DNA of 64,000 nucleotides from Okapia johnstoni (GCA_024291935.2 CM044309.1:31954001-32018000); one strand, 5' to 3'. Counted from the first letter of the stretch, positions 42,109 through 53,724 are shown. Program-made: numbers and translations. The notes: generated from the sequence alone by a model not told the origin.

Positions 42109-44340
42109 CTTCTTAAATAAATCTGTCAAAATGAGCTATGAGGTGAACATCCCAAGGTCTTGGACTCATTCTGGGCTTTCTTTTACTGTTACAGGGATCA
42201 ATATAATCATAGTTGAGGAGCTGGAGTGAAAACATAATGGCCAAGATAATAAGGCTGGGAACAACTGCGGAAATATTTTATTTTCGGGAGGATTAGCTGA
42301 GCTCTGGGTGGCTGGAGAGGGTAGGGAAAAATAGAAGAAACTTGGAAGTGAAACTAGAAATTTTAGAACTTTATACTTTCTTCTATAGAGAGGGCATTTT
42401 CATAGGAATTCTGTTTGGAAGAACACTGCTTTTTCTCCAGCTAGAAGGGAGACATTGCATGTAATTGCTGTTATACCAGCTTCAACGTCATTGTGCTTTC
42501 CGGAATTCCTGTCCCCTCAACCCAGCTGGTCTGGGTCCTTCTTCCATTCCCACCAGTTAAATGGTTGCCTCGCTTTTTTCTAGAAGGTGTGCCAGCTTTG
42601 GGACAGATGTAGGGGTTACACGGCATCAGGAGGACATTCCTATTTCTCCACCTGCAATGTGGCTTCTGTATCTGAGGAAAAGGCACATTTTGTCTCTGTT
42701 TATATTTGGTTTGTGTTTTGGGGGTGTCTCACCAAGAAAGCTGTGGGACCAGAGCCCTGTTTAAGGAAGATGGACACATCCAGGATTAGGGAGGAGCCTT
42801 GAATCTCATAGCAATGGACTACATAGGTCAGGAATTGCTGCATAGGTTTCTTTTCCCAGGGAGCTATTGAAACCAGGACTGTTGTTTCTGATGCAAATTT
42901 TAAAAGAGATCGTGGAATACCTACTGACAAAGCTATCCACAAATTGTGTTAAAAATGGTACAGGTTTAAGCATGAAGGCATCCGTAAGAGGCATGAGCAG
43001 CCTCCTGGCTCGACTTTCTAAGTTGGTTGAGGGTTTGCTTATTTTCCATTTCAGTAAGTGGAGAGTGACATGATGATCCATCTGTATTTGATCAAAGATT
43101 GGGATACACCCTCCACTTGGGCTACAGACAATCGGGGGTGCATTACCTGTAAAGAATTTAAAAGCATAACCACACTGACTCAGCTTTGTCTGCTTTTAAA
43201 TTACCACCATGCCTAGCAGTTCTTAAGCACTGTCAGGGAAAAAAAGAGTATTTTTCTGGTCTATTTTACAAGCATTTGCCGTGATCACCACTGAGTTTTC
43301 AATAACATATATTTATGTTTCAAATGAGCACATTCCTATCTCCTCTTTAATAAACATTGGGTTATTTCCGAAAGTTAATTCAGAGAGTGCCCAGCTCTGC
43401 AGTTGGCCTCTGACACATGTGGACTCAGCCACCAAGTTCATTTCCAGAAGAAATTCCTAATGGTTTATAATCCTTGGAGCTTCCTCCTTTAGCAGTTTGT
43501 ATTTCCAACTCCCGTGGTGCTATATATTTCTGCATTGAAACAGTGCATTTGAAATAAACAAAGGTAGCAGTATGTGATTTTCGTTCCTGATTATATATTT
43601 TCTGGTGTGAAGAAACTAGCCATAAAAATATTTGCACACAGCCAGAATCAATTTAATGATGTACTGACAACAGCAAGTTCCAAACTTTTCCCCTGAAGAT
43701 TGGTGTGCAGAAATGGTGTGAAAGGCTACTCTCTATGCAGATGTAAGGAATTTGGACATTTACCTAGAAAAATGAATCAAATTTGATGAAAAATACCCAG
43801 AGAAATAACAAAAGATGCTCATCTTACATTGTTGGAAAAATAACAAGGCACTGTTTAAATATCCTAATCATTTCCACCAAGTTCTAGACATTAACTCTAA
43901 AGCAAAAGAAAAACTTAGAAGCTTTTACTAAATGTAATAGAAATAGTAAGATGGATTCCTGATGCAAGTATTTTAGTGGAACTTTTTTGACTGTAAAAAT
44001 TTTGGAATAATTCAACTTGATACCAAAGAAATAAAGACATGGACAGTACACATTTTCTGAAATTTACTTTGAAATGGTATTTTTATGAAACTTTGCCCTG
44101 TTTTAGATTAAATTTTCTTAGCTGTTTTTATGTCTCTCGTTTCACGTGAAAGAAATTTTATGACATTAAATGTGTTCTTCCATCAACTATCAGTGAACAC
44201 AGATTGACCAGAAAAAGTCTATATTGTCTTGAACATAAATATGTGAGAAAAATGACTTTGACAAAATCATTGACAAATCTGTAGAATGTTAAAGCTATAA
44301 AAACTGGAACTGTAATTCATTGGAACTATTAGTCACTACT

Positions 44341-44605
44341 GCTGCTAAGTTGCTTCAGTCGTGTCCGACTCTGAGACCCCATAGACGGCAGCCCACCAGG
44401 CTCCGCCGTCCCTAGGATTCTCCAGGCAAGAATACTGGAGTGGGTTGCCATTTCCTTCTCCAGTGCATGAAAGGGAAAAGTGAAAGTGAAGTCACTCAGT
44501 CCTGTCCGACTTTTAGCGACCCCATCGACTGTAGCCTACCAGGCTCCTCCGTCCATGGGATTTTCCAGGCAAGAGTACTGGAGTGGGGTGCCATTGCCTT
44601 CTCCG
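44341..44605 (-). mobile_element. Bov-A2 SINE, antisense, near-perfect target duplication
   Basis: Two antisense Bov-A monomers ('gctgctaagttgcttcagtcgtgtccgac' and 'gtgaagtcactcagtcctgtccgac') joined by 'gtgcatgaaagggaaaagtgaaa' and ending 'gccattgccttctcc'. The flanks 'ttagtcactact' (44329-44340) and 'ttagtcattact' (44606-44617) match at 11 of 12 positions. Confidence 0.93.
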
Positions 44606-44617
44606 TTAGTCATTACT

Positions 44618-45024
44618 ACAATAGATCAATATGTAGGTATACATTTTTTCCCTTTAAAAACAAGCAATGCAGTTAAAATGACTAATCCATTACCATTTTT
44701 CCTTATATTATTTCCTTAAGTTTCTTTTTTTGTTGTTGTTTCCATTAAAAAAATTGAAGAAATTACGTATGTATTGTAAGACCTGATGGCTGGCTTTTCA
44801 TCTTATAATGCAAGTGCCTGCCTTAAGCTTTGATTGCTGAGGCATCCACTTCAAAGCTGGCTATCTAGAATAAACACAAGCCAGCCATACAGTTGGATAA
44901 AGAGCCCGGTCACCTCTCCACACTAAGGTTCCTTTGTTTTAGAGTTAATTTCAATAACTGACTATTTGGGCTACATGCTTTTTTCCTTCCTATGCTTTAA
45001 ATTCCAGCTCTCATGTTTTAAATT
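44618..45024. other. Anonymous sequence
   Basis: No gene or repeat recognised. Confidence 0.4.
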
Positions 45025-45034
45025 CACCAATAAA

Positions 45035-45259
45035 GAATTGAACCCAGGAGTTAGTCGCTCAGTCATGTCCTACTCTTTGCGACCCCATGGACTGGAGCCC
45101 ACCAGACTCTTCTGTCCATACGATTCTCCAGGCCAGAATGCTGGAGAGGGTTGCCATTCCCTTCTCCAGGGTATCTTCCTGACCCAAGGATCAAACCTGT
45201 GTCTCTTGCACTGCAGGCAGATTCTTTCCTGTCTTAGCCACTAGGGAAGCCTCTGAAGC
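45035..45259 (-). mobile_element. Bov-tA SINE, antisense, exact 10-bp target duplication
   Basis: 'gttagtcgctcagtcatgtcctactctttgcgacccc' to 'cttagccactagggaagcc'. The direct repeat 'caccaataaa' is at 45025-45034 and 45260-45269. Confidence 0.94.
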
Positions 45260-45269
45260 CACCAATAAA

Positions 45270-45719
45270 AGCAAAATCCCAGGCCAGATTTGCTCTTTTC
45301 TTTCTCTCTCTCCCCCTTCCCCCTCCCCTCTCCCTCGCTCCCTTACCATCCTCCCCCCACCCTGCAGCAACCTCACTGTGTGGTCCAAGGTGTGCCATGT
45401 ACTTTCCAGGACCTATGAATAATAAACTATTTTTTTTTAGTTTTCTGATTATTTTTGCTGAGGACATCTTGCAGTTTATTAGAACCACAACAGCCGATCC
45501 AACTACAATATTGGTTATGGATAAGCTGAGACCATCAAAAAACAATATAAAAGGTTCTATAAAATGAAAAATTCATTCTATTTCCACTTTTGACCATTAT
45601 TATTTTTTCATTTTGTGTTGTGTTACTCCAAATAATTTTCTTATGTCAAGGAAGAGGGTATTTAAAAATGATCCCCTATGTCAAATATAATAGAATTTAC
45701 TGTGGAAATATTTCCAACT
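45270..45719. other. Anonymous sequence with a polypyrimidine tract
   Basis: 45292-45365 is almost pure C/T on the plus strand (CTCTCC and CCCCTTCC blocks), giving the Gly/Glu/Arg frames on the minus strand. The rest is unassigned AT-rich DNA. Confidence 0.6.
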
Positions 45720-45729
45720 TTGCATTTTT

Positions 45730-48700
45730 CAGTTCAGTTCAGTCACTCAGTCATGTCCAACTCTTTATGACCCCATGGACACAGCACACCAGGCCTCCCT
45801 GTCCATCACCAACTTCTGGAGCTTACCCAAACTCATGTCCATTGAGTCGGTGATGCAATCCAACCATCTCATCCTCTGTCATCCCCTTCTCCACCTGCCT
45901 TCAGTCTTTCCCAGCATCAGAGTCTTTTCCAATGAGTCAGCTCTTCACATCAGGTGGCCAAAGTATTGGAGTGTCAGCTTCAACATCAGTCCTTCCAATG
46001 AACACCCACGACTGATCTCCTTTAGGATGGACTGGTTGGATCTCTTTGGTTCAAGGGACTCGGGATCTCTTTGGTCCAAGGGACTCTCAAGAGTCTCCTC
46101 CAACACCACAGTTCAAAAGCATCAATTATTCGGCGCTCAGCTTTCTTCACCGTCCAACTCTCACATCCATACATGACTACTGGAAAAACTGTAGCCTTGA
46201 CTAGAGGGACCTTTGTTGGCAAAGTAATGTCTCTGCTTTTTAATATGATGTCTAGGTTGGTCATAACTTTCCTTCCAAGGGGAAAGTGTCTTAATTTCAT
46301 GGCTGCAGTCACCATCTGCAGTGCCTTTGGAGCCAAAAAAAAAAAAAAAAAAAGTCAGCCGTTTCCACTGCTTCCCCATCTATTTCCCATGAAGTGATGG
46401 GACTGGATGCCATGATCTTAGTTTTCTGAATGTTGAGCTTTAAGCCAACATTTTCACTCTTCTCTTTCACTTTCATTAAGAGGCTCTTTAGTTCTTCTTC
46501 ACTTTCTGCCATAAGGGTGGTGTCATCTGCATATCTGAGGTTATTGATATTTCTCCCGGCAATCCTGATTGCAGTTTGTGCTTCATCCAGCCCAGCGTTT
46601 CTCATGATGTACTCTGTATAGAAGTTAAATAAGCAGGGTGACAATATATAGCCTTGACGTACTCCTTTTCCTATTTGGAACCAGTCTGTTCTTCCATGTC
46701 CAGTTCTAACTTTCTTCCTGACCTGCATACAGGTTTCTCAAGAGACAGGTCAGACGGTCTGGTATTCCCATCTCTTTCAGAATTTTCCACAGTTTATTGT
46801 GATCCACACAGTCAAAGGCTTTGGCATAGTCAATAAAGCAGAAAGAGATGATTTTCTGGAACTCTCTTGCTTTTTTGATGATGCAGCAGATATTGGCAAT
46901 TTGATCTCTGGTTCCTCTGCCTCTTCTAAAACCAGCTTGAACATCTGGAAGTTCATGGTTCACGTATTGCTGAAGCCTGGCTTGGAGAATTTTGAGCATT
47001 ACTTTACTAGCGTGTGAGATGACTGCAATTGTGTGATAGTTTCAGGATTCTTTGGCATTGCCTTTCTTTGGGATTGGAATGAAAACAGACCTTTTCCAGT
47101 CCCATGGCCACTGCTGAGTTTTCCAAATTTGCTGGCATATTGAGTGCATCACTTTCACAGCATCATCCTTTAGGATTTGAAATAGCTCAATGGGAATTCC
47201 ATCACCTCCACTAGCTTTGTTTGTAGTGATACTTCCTAAGGCCCACTTGACTTCACATTCCAGGATGTTTGGCTCTAGGTGAGTGATCACACCATTGTGA
47301 TTATTTGGGTCATGAAGATCTTTTTTATACAGTTTTTCTGTGTATTCTTGCCACCTCTTCTTAATATCTTCTGCTTCTGTTAGGTCCATATCATTTCTGT
47401 CCTTTATTGAGCCCATCTTTGCATAAAATGTTCCCTTGTATCTCTAATTTTCTTACAGAGATGTCTAGTCTTTCCCATTCTATTATTTTCCTCTATTTCT
47501 TTGCACTGATCACTGAGGAAGGCTTTTTTGTCTCTCCTTGTTATTCTTTGGAACTCTGCATTCAAATGGTTATATCTTTCCTTTTCTCCTTTTCTTTTTG
47601 CTTCTCTTCTTTTCACAGCTATTTGTAAGGCCTCCTCAGACAGCCATTTTGCTTTTTTGCATTTGTTTTTCTTGGGGATGGTCTTACTCCCTGTCTCTTG
47701 TACAGTGTCATGAACCTCCATCCATAGTTCATCAGGAACTCTGTCTGTCAGATCCAGTCCTTTAAATCTATTTCTCACTTCCACTGTATAATCATAAGGG
47801 ATTTGATTTAGGTCATACCTGAATGGTCTAGTGGTTTTCCCCCCTTTCTTCAATTTAAGTCTGAATTTGGCAATAAGGAGTTCCTGATCTGAGTCACAGT
47901 CAGCTGCCAATCTTGTTTTTGCTGATTGTATAGAGCTTCTCCATCTTTGGCTGCAAAGAATATAATCAGTCTGATTTCAGTATTGACCATCTGGTGATGT
48001 CCATGTGTAGAGTCTTCTCTTGTGTTGTTGGAAGAGGGTGTTTGCTATGACCAGTGCGTTCTCTTGGCAGAACTCTATTAGCCTTTGCCCTGCTTCATTC
48101 TGTGCTCCAAGGCCAAATTTGCCTGTTACTCCAGGTCTTTCTTGACTTCCTACTTTTGCATTCCAGTCCCCTTTAATGAAAAGGATATCTTTTTTGGGGT
48201 GTTAGTTCTAGAAGGTCTTGCATAGAACTGTTCAACTTCAGCTTCTTCAGCGTTACTGGTCGGGGCACAGGCTTGGATTACTGTGATATTGAATGGTTTG
48301 CCTTGGAAACAAACAGAGATCATTCTGTCGTTTCAGAGATTGCATCCAAGTACTGCATTTTGGACTCTTTTGTTGACCATGATGGCGACTCCATTTCTTC
48401 TAAGGGATTCCTGCCCACAATAGTAGATATAATGGCCATCTGAATTAAATTCACCCATTCCAGTCCATTTTAGTTCGCTGATTCCTAGAATGTCAACGTT
48501 CACTCTTGCCATCTCCTGTTTGACCACTTCCAATTTACCTTGTTTCATGGACCTAACATTCCAGGTTCCTATGCAATATGGCTCTTTACAGCATTGGACC
48601 TTGCTTCTATCACTAGTCACATCCTCAACTGGGTGTTGTTTTTGCTTTGGCTCCATCCCTTCCTTCTTTCTGGAGTTATTTCTCCACTGATCTCCAGTAG

Positions 48701-49152
48701 CATATTGGGCACCTACCGACCTGGAGAGTTCATCTTTCAGTGTCCTATCTTTTTGCCTTTTCATACTATTCCTGGGGTTCTCAAGGCAAGGATACTGAAG
48801 TGGTTTGCCATTCCCTTCTCCAGTGGACCACATTCTTTCAGACCTCTCCACCATGACCCGTCCGTCTTGGGGTGGCCCCACATAGCATGGCTTAGTTTCA
48901 CTGAGTTAGACAAGGCTGTGGTCCGTGTGATCAGATTGGCTACTTTTCTGTGATTGTGGTTTCAGTTTGTCTGCCCTCTGATGCCCTCTCTCAGTGCCTA
49001 CTGTCTTACTGGGTTTCTCTTATCTTGGACATGAGGTATCTCTTCTCGGTGCTCCAGCAATGCACAGCTGCTGCTCCTTACCTTGGATGTAGGATATCTC
49101 CTCACAACTGCCGCTCCTGACCTTGGACATGGGGTATCTCCTCTCGGAGATA
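45730..49152 (-). mobile_element. Full-length or nearly full-length BovB LINE with exact target duplication
   Basis: This 3,423-bp antisense insertion runs from the BovB 3' end ('cagttcagttcagtcactcagtcatgtcc' on the plus strand) to its 5' end, where short repeats of 'ccttggacatgaggtatctc', 'ccttggatgtaggatatctc' and 'ccttggacatggggtatctc' (49025-49145) mark the 5' UTR. The perfect 10-bp repeat 'ttgcattttt' lies at 45720-45729 and 49153-49162. The length agrees with the roughly 3.2 kb usual for BovB. The coding region is broken at several points (see the pseudogene entry), so the copy is inactive. Confidence 0.95.
45760..48881 (-). pseudogene. BovB ORF2 (endonuclease plus reverse transcriptase), multiply disrupted
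   Basis: In intact BovB this protein nicks DNA with an APE-type endonuclease and reverse-transcribes BovB RNA. Seen here, 5' to 3' on the minus strand: a 182-codon open piece (48881-48333) ending in the endonuclease N-terminus ('CIGTWNVRSM', 'ILGISELKWTG'); a gap at 48333-47910 with no long frame; the linker piece 47910-47404; 47416-47042 leading into RT ('ASGGDGIPIELF'), closed by a TGA where 'AKES' should continue; 46999-46706 ('FIDYAKAFDCVDH'); 46728-46309 with 'GVRQGYILSPCLF' and catalytic YADD (bases 46522-46533); and 46336-46022. At least two lesions are length changes, a 19-bp homopolymer at 46335-46353 and a 25-bp tandem duplication at 46038-46087. The exact C-terminal end is approximate. 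Confidence 0.92.
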
Positions 49153-49225
49153 TTGCATTTTTATATACTTGAAGTTATGTTCTCCTGGAACAAGTCTGAA
49201 ATTGCTAATTCAATTATTACATTTA

Positions 49226-49290
49226 TTGGGTTGGCCCAAAACCTCCATATGCTGTTCTGAAAAACCCCAACGAACATTTGGCCAACCCAG
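49226..49290. mobile_element. Mariner-type MITE, 65 bp, with TA duplication
   Basis: The termini 'ttgggttggccc' and 'ggccaacccag' are inverted repeats, and the centre keeps 'gaaaaaccccaacgaac', typical of the short ruminant mariner MITE. TA dinucleotides at 49224-49225 and 49291-49292 are the expected mariner target duplication. Non-autonomous; needs a transposase in trans. Confidence 0.88.
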
Positions 49291-49399
49291 TACTTCTGAT
49301 CACTTTAAACACACTCAGTGTCAACTCTTCACACCATTGTCTGAGCAAGTTATGGGTAAAATATGCTTCTGTAAACATAAGTTATAGCACAAGCTTTTT

Positions 49400-50240
49400 T
49401 CTATATATGATATGATCATGTAAGTTTTTTCCTTTATTCTGTTAATGTGGAGTATAACATTGATTTTCAAAATGTTAAGCTAAATTTGCGTCCCTAATAT
49501 AAACTCAGCATTCTTGTGTTGTATCATCTTTATAGCTATGTCATTTATTTTATTTAAATAAGTGAAATGAGTGAACTTATTTTTATTATAATGTTCTGTT
49601 TGTTAAAAAGTTCTGTCAGTTGCATGAAATGAATTGGAAAGTGTTTGCTTGCTTTTCTGTTCTCTGCAAGAGTTTTGTGCAAGATTGGTCAGAGTTTTTG
49701 CTTGAAGATTTGATGTAATGCTCAATAATTCTGTGTGTACCTGGAGTCTTTGGTTTGGTATGGAAAATTTTTAATTATGGTTTCAGTTTCTCTAACAGGT
49801 ATAAAACTGTTGTGATATTTGTCAGATAAACAATATTTGGGACTAAAAAATGATCTGTTACTTCTCTAAAATTCATATTTAACCACATCCCTTACTTTTC
49901 TGGTAATCTTGTAATGTCATCATTATATTTTGAATGTCTGAACAAGTAACAATGATCTGCTTTCATCTCTGTTAGCAATTATTTGTGCCTTTTTTCTCTT
50001 TTCTCTTGATTAGTCTCATTAGAGGTTTATCAATTTAATTAGTCTTTCCCAAGAGCTAACCTTTGGGCTGTTTATTGTCTTTACTGTATGTTTTCACTCG
50101 CATTAATTCCTACCCTCGTTTATTTTCCTACTTTCTCTGTTTCACATTTAGTTTTCACCTCTGACTTCTTGGGATGATCATTTGATCTTTGATTTTGAGC
50201 TTTTTTCTTTTTTTTTGTAGGAATATAAATTTCTCTCTAT
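49400..50240 (-). mobile_element. L1 ORF2 fragment, antisense, old
   Basis: 'gcatgaaatgaattggaaagtgtttgcttgc', 'agagttttgtgcaagattggtcag', 'cttgattagtctcattagaggtttatcaatttaattagtctttcccaagagctaacctttggg' follow antisense L1 ORF2 in order. No intact frame. Confidence 0.75.
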
Positions 50241-50659
50241 CTATGATTTTAAATCAGTTCTCAGTCAGTCTCAGGGACTTGAATTTTGTTTTGCAGATGA
50301 TAAAGAGCCTCTAGTTTTATGCACAGGAATGATAACTTTATATTCGCTTTGACGTGTGCCACTTGCTGTGTTTTCAAAGAGATCATTCAGGGAGGCAGAA
50401 GACTAGAAGTAGAAGGGCATTTGGCTGAGGGTAAAATATTGAGGAGCAGTCTTCAGGAAAGGGACAGTCAAAGGACACAGAGTCACTGTTATTAGAGAGA
50501 AGAGACAGACAGAGAAGAAAGAGCTTCTGGTTCATCCTGCGTTAATGAGAATGAGTTGAGGCCACAGAGACTAGGTGGAGGGGATTTTTCCAAGTTCCCC
50601 ATTGTTCCCCAAGTCATATTTCTTCTTAAGATTTCCCACTGGATGTTGGATTGTTGTTT
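50241..50659. other. Anonymous sequence
   Basis: The first 100 bases may still be L1. The rest is A/G-rich and unassigned. The 115-codon minus-strand frame (50839-50492) is mostly SINE-derived. Confidence 0.4.
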
Positions 50660-50859
50660 TTGCTTAGTTACTAAGTCACGTCTGGTTCTTTTGCGACCCT
50701 GTGGACTGTAACCCACCAGGCTCCTCTGTCCATGGGATTTCCCAGGCAAGAATACTGGAGTGGGTTGCCGTGCCCTCCTCCAGGGGATCTTAGGAGTCAA
50801 ACCTGTGTCTCCTGCACTGGCAGGCAGATTCTTTACCACTGAGCCACCAGGGAAGTCCA
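50660..50859 (-). mobile_element. Bov-tA SINE, antisense
   Basis: 'tttgcttagttactaagtcacgtctggttcttttgcgacc' to 'ttaccactgagccaccagggaagtcc'. Complete, with a small deletion after 'ccaggggatctt'. Confidence 0.92.
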
Positions 50860-50868
50860 GATTTTGGA

Positions 50869-50968
50869 TATATATATCTAAAATATATATCCATATCTAT
50901 ATCTATATATCTATATATAGATATCCACTATATATATTATATATAATACATATAATAGAATATATAAC
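50869..50968. repeat. AT-rich palindromic simple repeat
   Basis: Mixed (TA)n and 'tatctata' units, including self-complementary stretches such as 'ctatatatctatatatag', followed by 'tatataatacatataatag'. Able to form hairpins. Confidence 0.93.
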
Positions 50969-51344
50969 AGACCTCTAAAACAAAGAACACATTTACCAAC
51001 TGTTTTACACAGGGTTGCACAGCACACCAACACTTGGGCTCCCCAGGCGTAGCTAAGCTCCACCTACAACCCTCAGACCAAAGACTCTGTTGACACACAC
51101 AGAGCGTCAGTGATGCCCATCCTGAGGTCTCCCTCGGCTGGCCCATCAGGGGAAGTCATGAACCTGAAGCCAGCACTGCCCCCGTCCTCTCATTTTGTCT
51201 GTCTGATGTAATTAGGTAGATGCTATGCAAAATGTCTTTAGCGACTAGGTGAAAGGTAGCTTATAAGTAAATATCAGTTTTCACTTTAGCTGGAGATGAG
51301 AAAAGATAAAGTGCCTTACATAATTTAAGAGAGAATTGTTGCGT
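50969..51344. other. Anonymous sequence
   Basis: 51040-51190 is relatively GC-rich ('ctccctcggctggcccatcagggg'). No gene recognised. Confidence 0.4.
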
Positions 51345-52475
51345 TGAATGCAAATGTTGCAACATTTTAAGGTTCCACGTATAAATGATGCCATATGATA
51401 TCTGTCTTAGTCTGACTTACTTCACTTAATGTGATAATCTCTAGGTCCAACCATGTTGCTACAAATGACATTTTTCATTCTTTTTTATGACTGGGTAATA
51501 TTCCATTGTATATATGTACCACATCTTCTTTATCCACTCCTTTGTTGATGGACACTTAGGTTGCTTCCATGTCTTGGCTATTGTACATAGTGCTGTGATG
51601 AACATTGGGGTTCATTTTTCTTTAGAGTTTTCCTCATATATATGCCCAGGAGGAGATTGCTGTATTGTATGGTAGCTCTATTTTTAGTGTTTTAAGGAAC
51701 CTCCTTACTGTTCTCCTTAGTGGCTCTACCAATATATATTCTCACCAACAGTGTAGGAGGATTCCCTTTTCTCTATGCCCTCTCTAGCATTTACTGCAGA
51801 GACAGTAAATTATTATTATTTGCAGACATTTCAATGATAGCCATTGTAATCAGTATAATGTGATACCTCATTGCAGTTTTGATTTGTATGTCTCTGAAAA
51901 CTAGTGATAGTAAGCATCCTTTCATGTACTTTCTGGTCATCTGTATATCTTCTTGGAGAAATGTCTCTTTAGATCTTTTGCCCATTTTTTAAAATATCGA
52001 ACTTTTTTTCTTTTTTATTGAGCTGTTTGTATATTTTGGAGATTAGTCCGTTGTTGGCCACATCTTTGGCAGACATTTCCTATTCTGTGGGTTTTGTTTT
52101 GTTTTGTTTTGCTAATGGTTTCCTTCGTTGTACAAAATCTTTCAAGTTTAATTAGGTTCCGTTTATTCATTTTTGTTTTTATTTTCATTACTCTAGGAAG
52201 TAAATCCAAAAATATACTGCTGTGATTTATGTCAAAGAGTGTTCTGCCTATGTTTTCCTCTAAGAGTTTTATAGAATCTGGTCTTACATTTAGATCTTTA
52301 ATCCATTTTTAGTTTATCTTTGTATATGGTATTAGCGAATATTCAAATTTCAGTCTTTTACATGTAGCTGTCCAGTTTTCCTAGCACCATCTATTGAAGA
52401 GACTGTCTTCTCCATTGTATATTCTTGCCTCCTTTGTCATAGATTAATTGTAGATGTATCTTTTTTGAATAGCCA
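51345..52475 (-). mobile_element. L1 3' 1.1 kb (ORF2 end and 3' UTR), antisense
   Basis: A long collinear antisense L1 match: 'ggtaatattccattgtatatatgtaccacatcttctttatcc', 'atagtgctgtgatgaacattgggg', 'gtgatacctcattgcagttttgatttg', 'gagattagtccgttgttggccac', 'ccagttttcctagcaccatctattgaagagactg'. Interrupted by stops throughout; the piece is from a relatively young artiodactyl L1. Confidence 0.9.
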
Positions 52476-53202
52476 TCTTTAGAAACCAACAGGAGGAGAT
52501 ATCAAGAGGAGTGGAACCTAGTGATTCTCCAAGAATGAACTGCAGTTTATAAATGTGCTGTTGTCCTACCAAATTCCAGTGTCTAAAGTTCTCACCACTG
52601 TCTTTTTCCTGGCATGTTGGAAAGAAGCCTATGGTTTATTTCCTTTTTTCCCGTTGGTTCTTGAGACTCACCATGTGCAGGGTTGCTCAGCTGACATGTC
52701 TGTGGGAAGGGGAAAAAATGTCCTTTTCAAAGGAATCAACTTTTGTGGTTACAAATTTGGGGTTTGAGTAGACATTGACCAATCTCTTCTGAAATCTGAA
52801 ACTTCTTTGAAATTCTCACCATTGTGTTAATTTGTAGAAAATTGAGATATTTAAAAAGCTGTGCTCCTCCCTAAAATAAATAAATAACTTTTCAAATCAC
52901 ATAACACCATTGTATGTATGCACACTATGTGATATATCATGGTTTAAATTTTAATGACAAGGAATAGCTTCTTTAGATTTAATGCTAAGATATGGGATTG
53001 GGGGTGATTACAGGATCAAGAAATAGATACTTTCCTTGTCCATAACCAGTTCCAATTCCATATTATGTTTAACATCAATGCAAACAAGCTAACAAACAAA
53101 CCTAGATTCCTTTGACTACCCTTTCGTGTTAATTGTAAAATCTCTCACCAAGAACTTAGTAGAGAAACTCAGAGAGTCACAGAATTATCGAGCTGCCTGT
53201 AG
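52476..53202. other. Anonymous sequence
   Basis: No gene or repeat recognised. Overlapping 70-72-codon frames at 52553-52771 have no known domain. Confidence 0.4.
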
Positions 53203-53211
53203 TGATTTCAC

Positions 53212-53256
53212 CATGGGGACGCAAAGAGTCGTACATGACTGAGCGACTGAACTGAA
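53212..53256 (+). mobile_element. BovB 3' micro-insertion (45 bp) with exact target duplication
   Basis: Only the last 45 bases of BovB are present: 'catggggacgcaaagagtcg', then 'gagcgactgaactgaa'. The 9-bp repeat 'tgatttcac' at 53203-53211 and 53257-53265 brackets it exactly, showing a genuine target-primed insertion that aborted very early. Confidence 0.88.
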
Positions 53257-53410
53257 TGATTTCACTGTAGTGATTTACTTTTTTATTTTTATTTTTTATC
53301 ACTGCATCTCTCTGTCCATGGATTGCTGGGGATGAAGCTGTAATTATCTATTGGTGAATAATCTATCCCCAGGATGGGAGAGGATATACAACTGTCTATG
53401 CATTTATCTG

Positions 53411-53480
53411 GGGCTTTGCAGGTGGTGCTAGTGGTAAAGAACCCACCTGCCAATGCAGGAGATGTAAGCGACGCAAGTCT
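53411..53480 (+). mobile_element. Bov-tA head only (tRNA-like part)
   Basis: 'ggggctttgcaggtggtgctagtggtaaagaacccacctgccaatgcaggagatgtaagcgacgcaag' is the tRNA-like head of a Bov-tA variant. The BovB-derived tail is missing, so this is a deletion remnant. Confidence 0.85.
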
Positions 53481-53724
53481 AAAAGGTCTTAATGCCTGGT
53501 TGAGCTAGAGATACGTAAGATGAAATATCTACCTTTGTAATGGGAATAGAAAGAGAAGAGATAAAGCACAGGGTGAAATACAGAGGGCCAGGATAATAGC
53601 AGTGACGATGAAGAGGGAGAGATATATTAAACTGCTTTTAGGAGAAAAAAGTCACAGAAGTGAAGAGTTTGGTTTTTGAGCCCTCATATCCCTATAGTTC
53701 TACTTTCTAGGGTACTAGTTCAAT

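Larger units (their letters stand above)
41637..44328. other. Longest mostly repeat-free stretch (2.7 kb)
   Basis: Apart from a CA microsatellite I recognise no repeats here. Short frames (for example 41815-42120, 42806-43081 minus) show no known domains. The stretch contains a CTCF-consensus match at 41847-41860. It is the best place in the window to look for conserved non-coding sequence, but I cannot show conservation. Confidence 0.4.

Noticed and set aside
48540..48953. 137-codon plus-strand frame
   Set aside because: It lies opposite the 5' part of BovB ORF2 and is a shadow of that coding region.
49025..49145. Three spaced similar blocks ('ccttggacatg...tatctc') as a regulatory repeat array
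   Set aside because: They sit at the 5' end of the full-length BovB and are part of its 5' UTR.
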